Shown one piece after another: positions 13,379 to 20,519 of a stretch of 27,601 bases of DNA. The stretch lies in IMG/VR virus record IMGVR_UViG_3300008954_000224, positions 1 through 27,601 of that record; one strand, 5' to 3'. The first letter of the stretch is position 1; each line of letters begins with the position of its first letter. Position numbers and translations under genes: made by a program. Source of the DNA: a virus. The notes under the pieces are model-generated. The model worked only from the letters and a program-made list of their open reading frames with translations, did not search any database and was not told the DNA's origin.

Positions 13379-13901
13379 AGGTAGAAAAGATCATGCTGAT
13401 TATATCAAACGTGGTATAGCAGTAGAAAACTATTTTGTTAAGGAAGCAAAGAAGAGAGATTATAATATATGGATTGCTTCTGAAGAACAAAATATAAAAC
13501 AGCATATAGATTTAGTGCTACAAAAAGATGGAAAGGAGTTTAGTGTAGATGTAAAAGCTATAAGGACAGGGAATAAAAGTAGAGTACCTGATGATACTTG
13601 GATTGTTGTAGAATTTTTAAATACTATGGGTGATAAAGGTTGGCTCTATGGTAGTGCTGACTACATAGTGTTTGAAAGAATAAAAGATTTTGTATTTTGT
13701 AGTACAAAAGAATTAGTAGTTCTGGCACATAAACTTGTGAATAGAAATGACAGAGTTTCTAGTTATAAGGATGCTGAATACAAAGTTTGGGGTAGATTAT
13801 ATCAGGGTAAAAAAGATTTAATATCTAGGATGGAGATGTCCAAGATATTAGAATTAAAAAATACTTTTATATGGAAAAAAACTGTTGACATTTCTAATTA
13901 G
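13359..13901 (+). CDS. PD-(D/E)XK nuclease-like protein (180 aa)
   Basis: HIDLVL (D51) followed by SVDVKA (D64, K66) is a PD-(D/E)XK signature; upstream E25 could complete the site. The T7 equivalent in this gene position is endonuclease I, the Holliday-junction nuclease; a similar role is inferred, not shown. AAGGAG 6 bases before ATG 13359 fixes the start; a TTG at 13356 is not needed. Its end contains the -35 of the SSB promoter. Confidence 0.65.
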   Translation: MEVQEFKGRKDHADYIKRGIAVENYFVKEAKKRDYNIWIASEEQNIKQHIDLVLQKDGKEFSVDVKAIRTGNKSRVPDDTWIVVEFLNTMGDKGWLYGSADYIVFERIKDFVFCSTKELVVLAHKLVNRNDRVSSYKDAEYKVWGRLYQGKKDLISRMEMSKILELKNTFIWKKTVDISN

Positions 13902-13913
13902 ATGTGTCATAAT
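13885..13913 (+). promoter_or_regulatory. Promoter of the SSB unit
   Basis: TTGACA (13885-13890), a 17-bp spacer and CATAAT (13908-13913). The string TGTGTCATAATTAC here is identical to that at the Hsp20 promoter (19198 region), with the same spacer length. It begins in the last codons of the upstream nuclease gene. Leader of about 27 bases to the SSB start. Confidence 0.75.
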
Positions 13914-13946
13914 TACTTTATTAATAACTAGAAAAGGAGTACACCT

Positions 13947-14426
13947 ATGAGTGTAATAAAAGGAAACGCATATTGGGCATCAATCGTCAGCCCAAATACT
14001 ACATTCGATTCAGATGGAGTATGGTCAATAGACGTAGGTAATCTTGATAAGAAAAACATTGAGATTGCTAAAAATGATGGTCTCGAAATTAAGAATAAAG
14101 GAGATGATCGTGGAGATTTTGTTACTGTTAAACGTAAAGTTAGACGTAAGGATGGTAGCATGAATAAAGCACCTGAAGTTAAGGATGCACAAAAACGTAC
14201 CATGATTAATACATTAATTGGTAATGGTTCAGAAGTCAATGTACTTTATAGTACATATGAATGGGAGTTCAAAGGTCGTTCTGGAGTATCTGCTGATTTA
14301 CGTGCTATACAGGTAACTAATTTAGTACCTTACAATGTAGACGCTGATGCAGATGAAGCTTTTGAAATAGTTCCTGATGGATTTGTAAGTAATGAATCTG
14401 ATGAGGAAGTGTCTTTCGCTTCTTAA
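13947..14426 (+). CDS. Single-stranded DNA-binding protein (T7 gp2.5/DUF2815-like)
   Basis: Residues 1-130 match the phage OB-fold SSB family (GNAYWASIVSPN, DGVWSIDVGNL, GDDRGDFV, NGSEVNVLYS, GVSADLRAIQV). The tail after 130 is acidic (DADADEAFEIVPD ... ESDEE), as needed for partner binding in this family, although it ends SFAS rather than Phe. Expressed from its own promoter with a strong AAAGGAG and followed by its own terminator, it is probably made in large amount. A fused paralogue lies at 6050. 159 residues, close to the usual length. Confidence 0.8.
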   Translation: MSVIKGNAYWASIVSPNTTFDSDGVWSIDVGNLDKKNIEIAKNDGLEIKNKGDDRGDFVTVKRKVRRKDGSMNKAPEVKDAQKRTMINTLIGNGSEVNVLYSTYEWEFKGRSGVSADLRAIQVTNLVPYNVDADADEAFEIVPDGFVSNESDEEVSFAS

Positions 14427-14440
14427 CCAACCAAGAAAGG

Positions 14441-14482
14441 ATGGAGAGGTGCTACTGAACGAGTATCTCTCCATTATTTATT
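14441..14482 (+). terminator. Hairpin terminator after SSB
   Basis: ATGGAGAGGT (14441-14450) pairs with ATCTCTCCAT (14465-14474), 10 bp with one G-U, around a 14-base loop, then TATTTATT. It closes the SSB unit and at the same time is the leader of the exonuclease gene at 14483, which has no visible Shine-Dalgarno. Confidence 0.7.
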
Positions 14483-15346
14483 ATGAAAACAATAGATACA
14501 TTAGTCAAAGATATTTATTCTTTATTTGATTCTAATATTGATAATAAAATAGATGAGAAAAAATTAGAAGAAAATTTAGATATATTTGTGAATGGTTTAA
14601 AAGAAGTTGTAACTGAATTTTTTAAAGAGAAACCTGCAGTAAAACGTAACTTACGTTTATCTTCTATAGGTAGACCTGCAAGACAACTTTGGTATGATAA
14701 AAATTCAGACAAAGATGTAATACCATTAGAACCTAGTACACGTATTAAGTTTTTATATGGTCATATTCTTGAGGAAGTATTACTTCTCTTCACACGTGTT
14801 GCAGGACATACAGTAACTGATCAACAAAAACAAATTGATGTTGGTGGTATTAAAGGACACCAAGATTGTATGATTGATGGTGTATTGGTTGATTGTAAGA
14901 GTGCATCAGGTAAAAGCTTTGAGAAGTTTGCTAAAGGAAATCTTCATGCTGATGATCCCTTTGGATATATAGCACAAATATCAGCTTATGCTGAAGGTAA
15001 TAATGTAGATGCAGGAGCATTCCTTGTTATAAATAAACAGAATGGAGAGATATGTTTAACACATGTACATTCAATGGAAATGATTGATGCTAAAGAAAGA
15101 GTTGAATATCTTAAAGGAGTTATGGAGAAAGACAATCCACCTGATAAGTGTTATCCTGATGTGCCTGATGGAGCTAGTGGTAATCGTAAGCTTGCTATTG
15201 GTTGCATCTATTGTCCACATAAGCGTACTTGTTGGAGTGATGCGAATGAAGGTAAAGGGTTACGTGTATTTCAGTATGCAAAAGGTTACAGGTTTCTTAC
15301 GCAAGTTAATAGGACACCTGATGTAGAGGAAGTTACAACATGGTAA
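14483..15346 (+). CDS. PD-(D/E)XK exonuclease, Cas4/RecB-like with Cys cluster
   Basis: Nuclease core GHQDCMIDGVLVDCKSASG (D131, D140, K142) preceded by GHILEE, typical of RecB/Cas4-family exonucleases, and QISAYA further on. Cysteines 223, 241, 244 and 250 (C-x17-C-x2-C-x5-C, in CIYCPHKRTCW) suggest a metal or Fe-S centre. It probably processes DNA ends in recombination or degrades host DNA, replacing T7 gp6. No Shine-Dalgarno is visible; the start directly follows the SSB terminator hairpin. Its last 7 bases overlap the homing endonuclease gene. Confidence 0.8.
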   Translation: MKTIDTLVKDIYSLFDSNIDNKIDEKKLEENLDIFVNGLKEVVTEFFKEKPAVKRNLRLSSIGRPARQLWYDKNSDKDVIPLEPSTRIKFLYGHILEEVLLLFTRVAGHTVTDQQKQIDVGGIKGHQDCMIDGVLVDCKSASGKSFEKFAKGNLHADDPFGYIAQISAYAEGNNVDAGAFLVINKQNGEICLTHVHSMEMIDAKERVEYLKGVMEKDNPPDKCYPDVPDGASGNRKLAIGCIYCPHKRTCWSDANEGKGLRVFQYAKGYRFLTQVNRTPDVEEVTTW

Positions 15347-16116
15347 ACCATTGGGTTAGGTATGATACTGAAGAATCTTTCGTACCTAATCTTGATAAGT
15401 TTGGTTTTGTTTATATCATAACCAATATGAAATCAGGTAAAGCATACGTAGGTTGTAAGCAATATTTTAGAGGTAAATCTAAAAAGAAAATGCAATGGGA
15501 AACTTATATAGGTTCTTCCAAGTATCTTAAAGCTGATATAGAAAAGATAGGTAAAGAACATTTTACTTTTGAAGTTATAGCAGAATATAAAAACAAAAGA
15601 AGTTTACGATACTATGAAGCATACTATCAAATGAAATGGGATGTACTTACTGCTGTGATAGAAGGTACAGATGAACCTGCTTATTATAATTCTTATGTAG
15701 GTGGTAAATTTTATAGACCTGTTGAAAGTTATCAAGATCCTGACTATTTAAAAAAACTTAGTGACTCTCATAAAGGACAGAAAGTATCTGATGAAACAAG
15801 AAAAAAACTTAGTGAGAAATTAAGTGGTTCTAATAATGGTATGTTTGGAAAGAAACAAACAGATGAAGCTAAAAAAAAGATAGGTGAATTTCAAAAAAAA
15901 TTAAGTCGTAATGGTAGACCACCAGAAGTAAAAGAAAAGATACGTCAATCTTTATTAGGACATAAAGTATCTGATGAAACCAGAAAGAAACTTAGTAAAG
16001 CTCATAAAGGTCATCCAATTTCAAATAAAACTAAAGGTATACTTTCTAAAAAAATGAAATTAATTTGGAAAAAAAGAAAGGAGGTAAAAGATGTCAGTAA
16101 AAAAGTCAATGTATGA
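15340..16116 (+). CDS. GIY-YIG homing endonuclease with NUMOD3 repeats
   Basis: GFVYIITNMKSGKAYVGCKQ (residues 22-41) is a GIY-YIG catalytic start, with a conserved E near YYEAYY. The C-terminal half contains NUMOD3-type DNA-binding repeats: KLSDSHKGQKVSDETRKK, NGMFGKKQTDEAKKKIGE, and a further SDETRKKLSKAHKGH. 258 residues is standard for Seg/GIY-type free-standing mobile endonucleases. It overlaps the upstream exonuclease by 7 bases, so it appears to have inserted between replication genes. It probably spreads itself into related phages by cutting their homologous locus. Confidence 0.85.
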   Translation: MVNHWVRYDTEESFVPNLDKFGFVYIITNMKSGKAYVGCKQYFRGKSKKKMQWETYIGSSKYLKADIEKIGKEHFTFEVIAEYKNKRSLRYYEAYYQMKWDVLTAVIEGTDEPAYYNSYVGGKFYRPVESYQDPDYLKKLSDSHKGQKVSDETRKKLSEKLSGSNNGMFGKKQTDEAKKKIGEFQKKLSRNGRPPEVKEKIRQSLLGHKVSDETRKKLSKAHKGHPISNKTKGILSKKMKLIWKKRKEVKDVSKKVNV

Positions 16117-16321
16117 ATCAGCATTATCTGAGTTTGAATCAACAAGAGATAAAGCTATTTCTACTGCACGTATATACTTGGAACATCCTGTTGGTATAGG
16201 AGAACATCCCCAAGTTATTGATGAATTTATTAAGCAAATAAAAATAGCTGCTGAAAATGAAGAAGCTATTTATATGTTGCAAAATGCATTCCAAGACGAG
16301 ATAAGTCCAAAAGAAAAATGA
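16091..16321 (+). CDS. Small conserved-type hypothetical protein (76 aa)
   Basis: Begins MSVKKSMYES with AAAGGAGG about 7 bases upstream inside the homing endonuclease gene. Helical and acidic; no recognised domain. Overlapping the homing endonuclease end by 26 bases suggests the mobile gene's end was fitted to this gene's existing ribosome binding site, or took it over. Confidence 0.6.
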   Translation: MSVKKSMYESALSEFESTRDKAISTARIYLEHPVGIGEHPQVIDEFIKQIKIAAENEEAIYMLQNAFQDEISPKEK

Positions 16322-16324
16322 TAG

Positions 16325-16660
16325 ATGGAACAAGACTATTTCAGTATAACATTGGATGTATCTTCTAAGAATGGGGAACGACCAGAAAGAGTTTTATTTT
16401 TATCTGTTATACTACAAGCATTGTTAGATGCTACTAAAACAAAGAGTAAAGTTGAAACTCCTCAAACAAGTATTGAGAGAGAACGAGCACGTGCCTGGTT
16501 TTTCTGTAGTGTAGGTGTAACGTGTGATGATTTTGAGGATGTATGTTATAATGCAGGTCTTAGTCCTGAATATACAAGAAGCTTTGCATATAAAGTAATT
16601 CATTCAAAGGAGATAGGATATGTCAGACAAAAAATTAAAAGAGTTCTCGATAAAAAATGA
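16325..16660 (+). CDS. Hypothetical protein (111 aa)
   Basis: Helical, with an ERERARAWFF segment near residue 51 and cysteines in VTCDDFEDVCYNAGL. The latter, with GLSPEYTRSFAYKV, resembles a helix-turn-helix-like arrangement, so a DNA-associated role is possible but unproven. Family not recognised. Weak Shine-Dalgarno; overlaps the next gene by 41 bases. Confidence 0.55.
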   Translation: MEQDYFSITLDVSSKNGERPERVLFLSVILQALLDATKTKSKVETPQTSIERERARAWFFCSVGVTCDDFEDVCYNAGLSPEYTRSFAYKVIHSKEIGYVRQKIKRVLDKK

Positions 16661-16940
16661 GAGACATAGAGATTATATGAAAAGAAAAAATGCTGAAGAA
16701 CAAATGATTGCAGAAGAAAAAGTATTAGCAAGTAATCAACAGATAGGTGGTAGTCATTACAAAGATTGTGCTATACAACCCATTGATTTTATCATGGCAA
16801 ATAACTTTGGATTTTGTGAAGGTAATATAATAAAATATACTACCAGACATAAGAAAAAAGGTGAAGGTAAAAAAGATTTAGAAAAAGTAATTCACTATGC
16901 ACAACTATTAATTGAAAAGAAATATGGAGATGAAAGATAA
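16620..16940 (+). CDS. DUF3310 protein (T7 gp1.7-like nucleotide kinase family)
   Basis: Residues 40-100 hold the DUF3310 pattern: GGSHYKD, IQPIDFIMANN, EGNIIKYTTRH and KKGEGKKDLEKVIHYAQLLI. T7 gp1.7, a member of this family, phosphorylates dTMP/dGMP in vitro, so a nucleotide-metabolism role fits its place before the ribonucleotide reductase. The 35 N-terminal residues are charged and helical. AAGGAG 7 bases upstream of ATG 16620 supports the start. TAATG junction with the next gene. Confidence 0.75.
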   Translation: MSDKKLKEFSIKNERHRDYMKRKNAEEQMIAEEKVLASNQQIGGSHYKDCAIQPIDFIMANNFGFCEGNIIKYTTRHKKKGEGKKDLEKVIHYAQLLIEKKYGDER

Positions 16941-18865
16941 TGGCAAATAATTATTTACCTACTGAATATCAATCATTTATACATCTATCAAGATACTCAA
17001 GATGGTTAGAAGAAGAAAGAAGAAGAGAAACGTGGGTAGAAACTGTTAATAGATTAATAACATTTTTTAGAAATCATATTGAAAATAATATTGAAGCAAA
17101 GGTAAATGCTAGTGCATGGAATATGCTTGAAGAATCCATATTATCTTTAGATGTTATGCCTAGTATGAGAGCTTTAATGACTTCAGGTAAAGCATTAGAG
17201 AGAGAACATATAGCAGGATATAATTGTTCTTATATTCCTATTGATAGTCCTAAAGCATTTGATGAAGTTTTATATGTTCTTATGAATGGAACAGGTGTAG
17301 GATTTTCTGTTGAACGACCATATATAAATGGTTTACCTACTATACCTGATAGAGAATTTGAACATACAGATGATGTTATATCTGTTGCTGACTCTAAAGA
17401 AGGATGGGCTAGAGCATTTAGAGATTTAATATCATATCTTTATACTTGTCGTATTCCTAAGATAAGTGTATCAAAAGTAAGATCTGCAGGTGCAAGATTA
17501 AAAACATTTGGTGGTAGAGCAAGTGGTCCTCAACCTTTAGTAGACTTATTTGATTTTACTATTAATAAATTTAAAAATGCTAAAGGTAGAAAGCTTACCA
17601 GTTTAGAGTGCCATGATATAGCTTGTAAGACAGGAGAAGTTGTAGTAGTTGGTGGTGTTAGAAGGTCAGCATTAATATCTTTGTCTAATTTATCTGATGA
17701 TAGAATGAGAGTAGCTAAAAAAGGAGAGTGGTGGAACATAAATCCTGAGAGAGCATTAGCAAATAATTCTGCTGTTTATGATGGTCAACCTGATACAGGA
17801 ACTTTTATGAAAGAATGGTTGTCTTTATATGAAAGTAAATCAGGTGAACGTGGAATATTTAATAGAGCATCTGCTCAAGAAAAAGCAAAACAAAATGGTA
17901 GAAGAAATGCTGATGCAGCTTTTGGAACTAATCCTTGTAGTGAAATTATACTAAGACCAAATCAATTCTGTAATCTAACTGAAGTTGTATGTCGTTCTAC
18001 AGATACACTAGATACATTAAAAAATAAAATAAAAATAGCTACCATACTAGGTACAATACAATCTACCTTTACAAACTTTGGTTATTTAAGGAAGAGATGG
18101 ATTGATAATACAGAAGAAGAAAGATTATTAGGTGTATCTCTTACAGGTATTATGGATAGTTCTGTATTAAATGGAACTGAAACAGGATTAGAAAGTACAT
18201 TACAAACTCTTAGAAAAGTAGCTGTTAAAACAAATAAAGAATGGTCAGATAAATTTGGTATACCTCAGTCAACTGCTATTACTTGTGTTAAACCTTCAGG
18301 TACTGTTAGTCAATTAGTTGATAGTGCTAGTGGTATACATGCAAGACATAATCCTTATTATCTTAGAACAGTTCGAGGAGATAATAAAGATCCTCTTACA
18401 CAATTTATGAGGGAATCTGGCATACCCAATGAACCTGATTATCTTAAACCAGAACATACAACTGTATTTTCTTTTCCTATGATGGCTCCTAAAGGTTCTG
18501 TATGTCGTAATGATATGACTGCTATTCAACAATTAAAACTATGGAGAACTTATGCTGAACATTGGTGTGAACATAAACCTTCTGTAACTATTAGTGTTAA
18601 AGAAGAAGAGTGGGTTCCTGTGGGTGCATGGTGTTGGAATAATTTTAAATATTTAAGTGGTGTATCTTTTTTACCACATTCTGATCATACATATCAACAA
18701 GCACCTTATCAGGATATTACTCAAAGAAAATATAATAGTTTAATGAAGAAGATGCCAACGAAAATAAATTGGAATTTACTTCAAGACTTTGAAACAGGTG
18801 ATAATACAAAAGGATCACAACAACTTGCCTGTACTGCAGGTGTATGTGAGTTAGTAGATATATAA
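16940..18865 (+). CDS. nrdJ: Adenosylcobalamin-dependent ribonucleoside-triphosphate reductase (class II, monomeric)
   Basis: Makes deoxyribonucleotides from ribonucleotides, using coenzyme B12 as radical source. All key residues of the Lactobacillus-type monomeric enzyme are here with the right spacing: redox C96 (YNCSY), thiyl C333 with E335 (NPCSE), second redox C344 (FCNLTEV, 11 residues on) and the C-terminal shuttle pair C631 and C636. Also FGGRASGP and RRSALISLS. 641 residues, somewhat shorter than the cellular enzyme. No NrdA/NrdB pair is seen. B12 would have to come from the host, which is informative about host physiology. Confidence 0.9.
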   Translation: MANNYLPTEYQSFIHLSRYSRWLEEERRRETWVETVNRLITFFRNHIENNIEAKVNASAWNMLEESILSLDVMPSMRALMTSGKALEREHIAGYNCSYIPIDSPKAFDEVLYVLMNGTGVGFSVERPYINGLPTIPDREFEHTDDVISVADSKEGWARAFRDLISYLYTCRIPKISVSKVRSAGARLKTFGGRASGPQPLVDLFDFTINKFKNAKGRKLTSLECHDIACKTGEVVVVGGVRRSALISLSNLSDDRMRVAKKGEWWNINPERALANNSAVYDGQPDTGTFMKEWLSLYESKSGERGIFNRASAQEKAKQNGRRNADAAFGTNPCSEIILRPNQFCNLTEVVCRSTDTLDTLKNKIKIATILGTIQSTFTNFGYLRKRWIDNTEEERLLGVSLTGIMDSSVLNGTETGLESTLQTLRKVAVKTNKEWSDKFGIPQSTAITCVKPSGTVSQLVDSASGIHARHNPYYLRTVRGDNKDPLTQFMRESGIPNEPDYLKPEHTTVFSFPMMAPKGSVCRNDMTAIQQLKLWRTYAEHWCEHKPSVTISVKEEEWVPVGAWCWNNFKYLSGVSFLPHSDHTYQQAPYQDITQRKYNSLMKKMPTKINWNLLQDFETGDNTKGSQQLACTAGVCELVDI

Positions 18866-19044
18866 TGAAAACAATTTGGTTGTTGTATATACTTGTTTCT
18901 TTTAATAGTGATCCTCAATTACAAATAGAAGAGTATAATACAGAAGAAGAATGTATACAAGAGAAAGCAAGGGTCTTAAAAGAAATTAAAGAGGTATATA
19001 ATATAGAGGATGCTCAAGTACATTGCATATTAAGTACACGATAG
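18865..19044 (+). CDS. Small secreted-type protein (59 aa)
   Basis: Starts MKTIWLLYILVSFNSD at a TAATG junction with the reductase stop; the first 13 residues are hydrophobic, like a signal peptide. The rest is acidic, with cysteines at 30 and 54 that could pair in the periplasm. Similar in layout to the protein at 24298. Role unknown, possibly host-envelope or lysis-related. Confidence 0.55.
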   Translation: MKTIWLLYILVSFNSDPQLQIEEYNTEEECIQEKARVLKEIKEVYNIEDAQVHCILSTR

Positions 19045-19058
19045 AAGAATGGAAAGAA

Positions 19059-19178
19059 ATGAAGGAAATGTTTAAAATTGTAGGACTTCCAAATCCTAAA
19101 CATTATCCTCAAAGTTTTGCTTATTATTATAAAGTTTATTTACTTAGTAAATATGGTTTACAAGAAAAAAGTTCTTGA
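19059..19178 (+). CDS. Small hypothetical protein (39 aa)
   Basis: Frame starting MKEMFKIVGL (ATG 19059), rich in aromatic residues (PQSFAYYYKVYLL). A TTG at 19023 in the same frame would add residues with a plausible coiled pattern (YTIEEWKEMKEM), so the real start is uncertain. Shine-Dalgarno weak (GGAAAG). Its stop overlaps the Hsp20 -35 box. Confidence 0.4.
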   Translation: MKEMFKIVGLPNPKHYPQSFAYYYKVYLLSKYGLQEKSS

Positions 19179-19203
19179 CTTTTATAATAAAGTGTGTCAT
19201 AAT
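19175..19203 (+). promoter_or_regulatory. Promoter of the Hsp20 unit
   Basis: TTGACT (19175-19180), a 17-bp spacer and CATAAT (19198-19203). It shares TGTGTCATAATTAC with the SSB promoter. Predicted transcript start about 19210. Confidence 0.75.
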
Positions 19204-19208
19204 TACAC

Positions 19209-19235
19209 TATAGAATGCCAATTATGGATTCTATA
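19209..19235 (+). promoter_or_regulatory. Hairpin at the 5' end of the Hsp20 leader
   Basis: TATAGAAT (19209-19216) pairs perfectly with ATTCTATA (19228-19235), loop of 11 bases, at the predicted first bases of the mRNA. Further on, CTC near 19237 can weakly pair with the GAG of the AAAGGAG ribosome binding site (19248-19254). A 5' stabiliser or a temperature-sensing leader are possible; neither is shown. Confidence 0.45.
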
Positions 19236-19260
19236 ACTCGCTTAATGAAAGGAGAAAAGC

Positions 19261-19677
19261 ATGAGTTTATTTCATAACATAAATAGATATGCTATAGGAT
19301 TTGATCATTTGATGGATCATATGGTAGCTCTGCAAAATAATGATGTCTTAGCTGGTAATGATTATCCACCTTATGATATTGTTAAAGCAGGAGAAGATAA
19401 ATATACTATAGAATTAGCAGTTGCTGGTTTTAAAAAAGATGAATTATATCTTGAGGTTAAAGATCAATACTTAACTATTAAAGGTGATTCTAATAAACGA
19501 CATTCTAATGAAGAATATCTTCATAAGAATATAGCACGAAGATCTTTTCATAAAAGATTTTCTCTAGCAGAAAACATAGAAGTTGAAGATGCTAGAATGG
19601 AAGATGGTGTATTGATTGTTAGTCTGACACATAATATACCTGAAGAACAAAAACCAAAGAGCATTACTATACAGTAA
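19261..19677 (+). CDS. hsp20: Small heat-shock protein, Hsp20 / alpha-crystallin family
   Basis: A chaperone that holds unfolding proteins. Residues 38-130 form the alpha-crystallin domain: PPYDIVKAGEDKYTIELAVAGF, KGDSNKRH, RSFHKRFSLAENIEVEDA and the GVLIVSLTH strand, followed by a C-terminal KPKSITIQ tail. 138 residues is normal for IbpA/Hsp20. It has its own promoter, strong AAAGGAG and terminator. Marine cyanophages also carry Hsp20, where it is structural or assembly-related; that role here is inference. Confidence 0.9.
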   Translation: MSLFHNINRYAIGFDHLMDHMVALQNNDVLAGNDYPPYDIVKAGEDKYTIELAVAGFKKDELYLEVKDQYLTIKGDSNKRHSNEEYLHKNIARRSFHKRFSLAENIEVEDARMEDGVLIVSLTHNIPEEQKPKSITIQ

Positions 19678-19722
19678 TAAAATACTAGAGAGGGTGTTTT
19701 ATTACATCCTCTCTTATTTATG
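19675..19722 (+). terminator. Terminator after Hsp20 with alternative pairing
   Basis: AGAGAGGGTG (19687-19696) pairs with CATCCTCTCT (19705-19714), 10 bp with one G-U, loop TTTTATTA, then TATTTAT. The whole loop (19697-19704) is also perfectly complementary to TAATAAAA (19675-19682), which contains the stop codons. The two pairings exclude each other or form a pseudoknot. Confidence 0.65.
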
Positions 19723-19730
19723 GAGATATT

Positions 19731-20519
19731 ATGAGTAAAAAAAAGAAAAGTATAAATACAGTTTATATAGGATATGATCCTAGAGAATATGCTGCTTACG
19801 AAGTTCTAAAGTTTTCAATAGAACGAATATCAATGGAACCTGTTAGAGTTTTACCAATTAAGAAACCTATTGTAGAACGTATGGGTTTATATAATAGAAA
19901 ACATGAGATACTACAAGGTCAACCTTACGATATAATAGATGGAAGACCTTTCTCAACTGACTTTTCTTTTACTAGATTTTTAGTACCTGCTCTTAATATG
20001 TATGAAGGATATGCATTATTTATGGATTGTGATATGTATGTTCGTACAGATATATCTGAATTATTTGAAATGTGTGATAATAAATATTATCCTTTGTGGT
20101 GTGTACATCATAAGTATGAACCTAAAAAAGGTTTAAAGATGGATGGTAAATTACAAGAACCCTATCGTAGAAAGAACTGGTCAAGTCTTATGATGTTTAA
20201 TTGTGGACATGATTTAAATAAAAGACTTACAGTTGAAGATGTTAATACTAAATCAGGTAGATGGCTACATGGATTTGAGTGGCTACCAGATAAAGAAGCA
20301 GATATAGGTAGAATACCTGAAGAATGGAATTGGTTGGATGGACATTCAGATGTTAAGTTAGAAGCAAAGAATGTACACTTTACAACAGGTGGTCCTTGGT
20401 TTAAAGATTGGGGTCCAAAGAGAGACCAAGATACTAAGTATGGTATTGAATGGGTTAATGATGCCAGATGGTTACAGATGAATGGATTATTAGATGAAGC
20501 AAAGGACTATGTTATATGA
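19731..20519 (+). CDS. Glycosyltransferase-like protein (GT-A fold)
   Basis: Start VYIGYDPREYAAYEVL (residues 11-26) and MDCDMYVRTD with a DxD-like D99-x-D101 mark a GT-A-type, GT8-like nucleotide-sugar transferase. Further motifs: SSLMMFNCGH and VHFTTGGPWF, the latter with His for sugar or metal contact. 262 residues, soluble. GGAG upstream of the ATG follows the Hsp20 terminator. It overlaps the GT-MT-DUF115 gene by ATGA, so they probably work as a pathway on the same glycan. Confidence 0.75.
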   Translation: MSKKKKSINTVYIGYDPREYAAYEVLKFSIERISMEPVRVLPIKKPIVERMGLYNRKHEILQGQPYDIIDGRPFSTDFSFTRFLVPALNMYEGYALFMDCDMYVRTDISELFEMCDNKYYPLWCVHHKYEPKKGLKMDGKLQEPYRRKNWSSLMMFNCGHDLNKRLTVEDVNTKSGRWLHGFEWLPDKEADIGRIPEEWNWLDGHSDVKLEAKNVHFTTGGPWFKDWGPKRDQDTKYGIEWVNDARWLQMNGLLDEAKDYVI

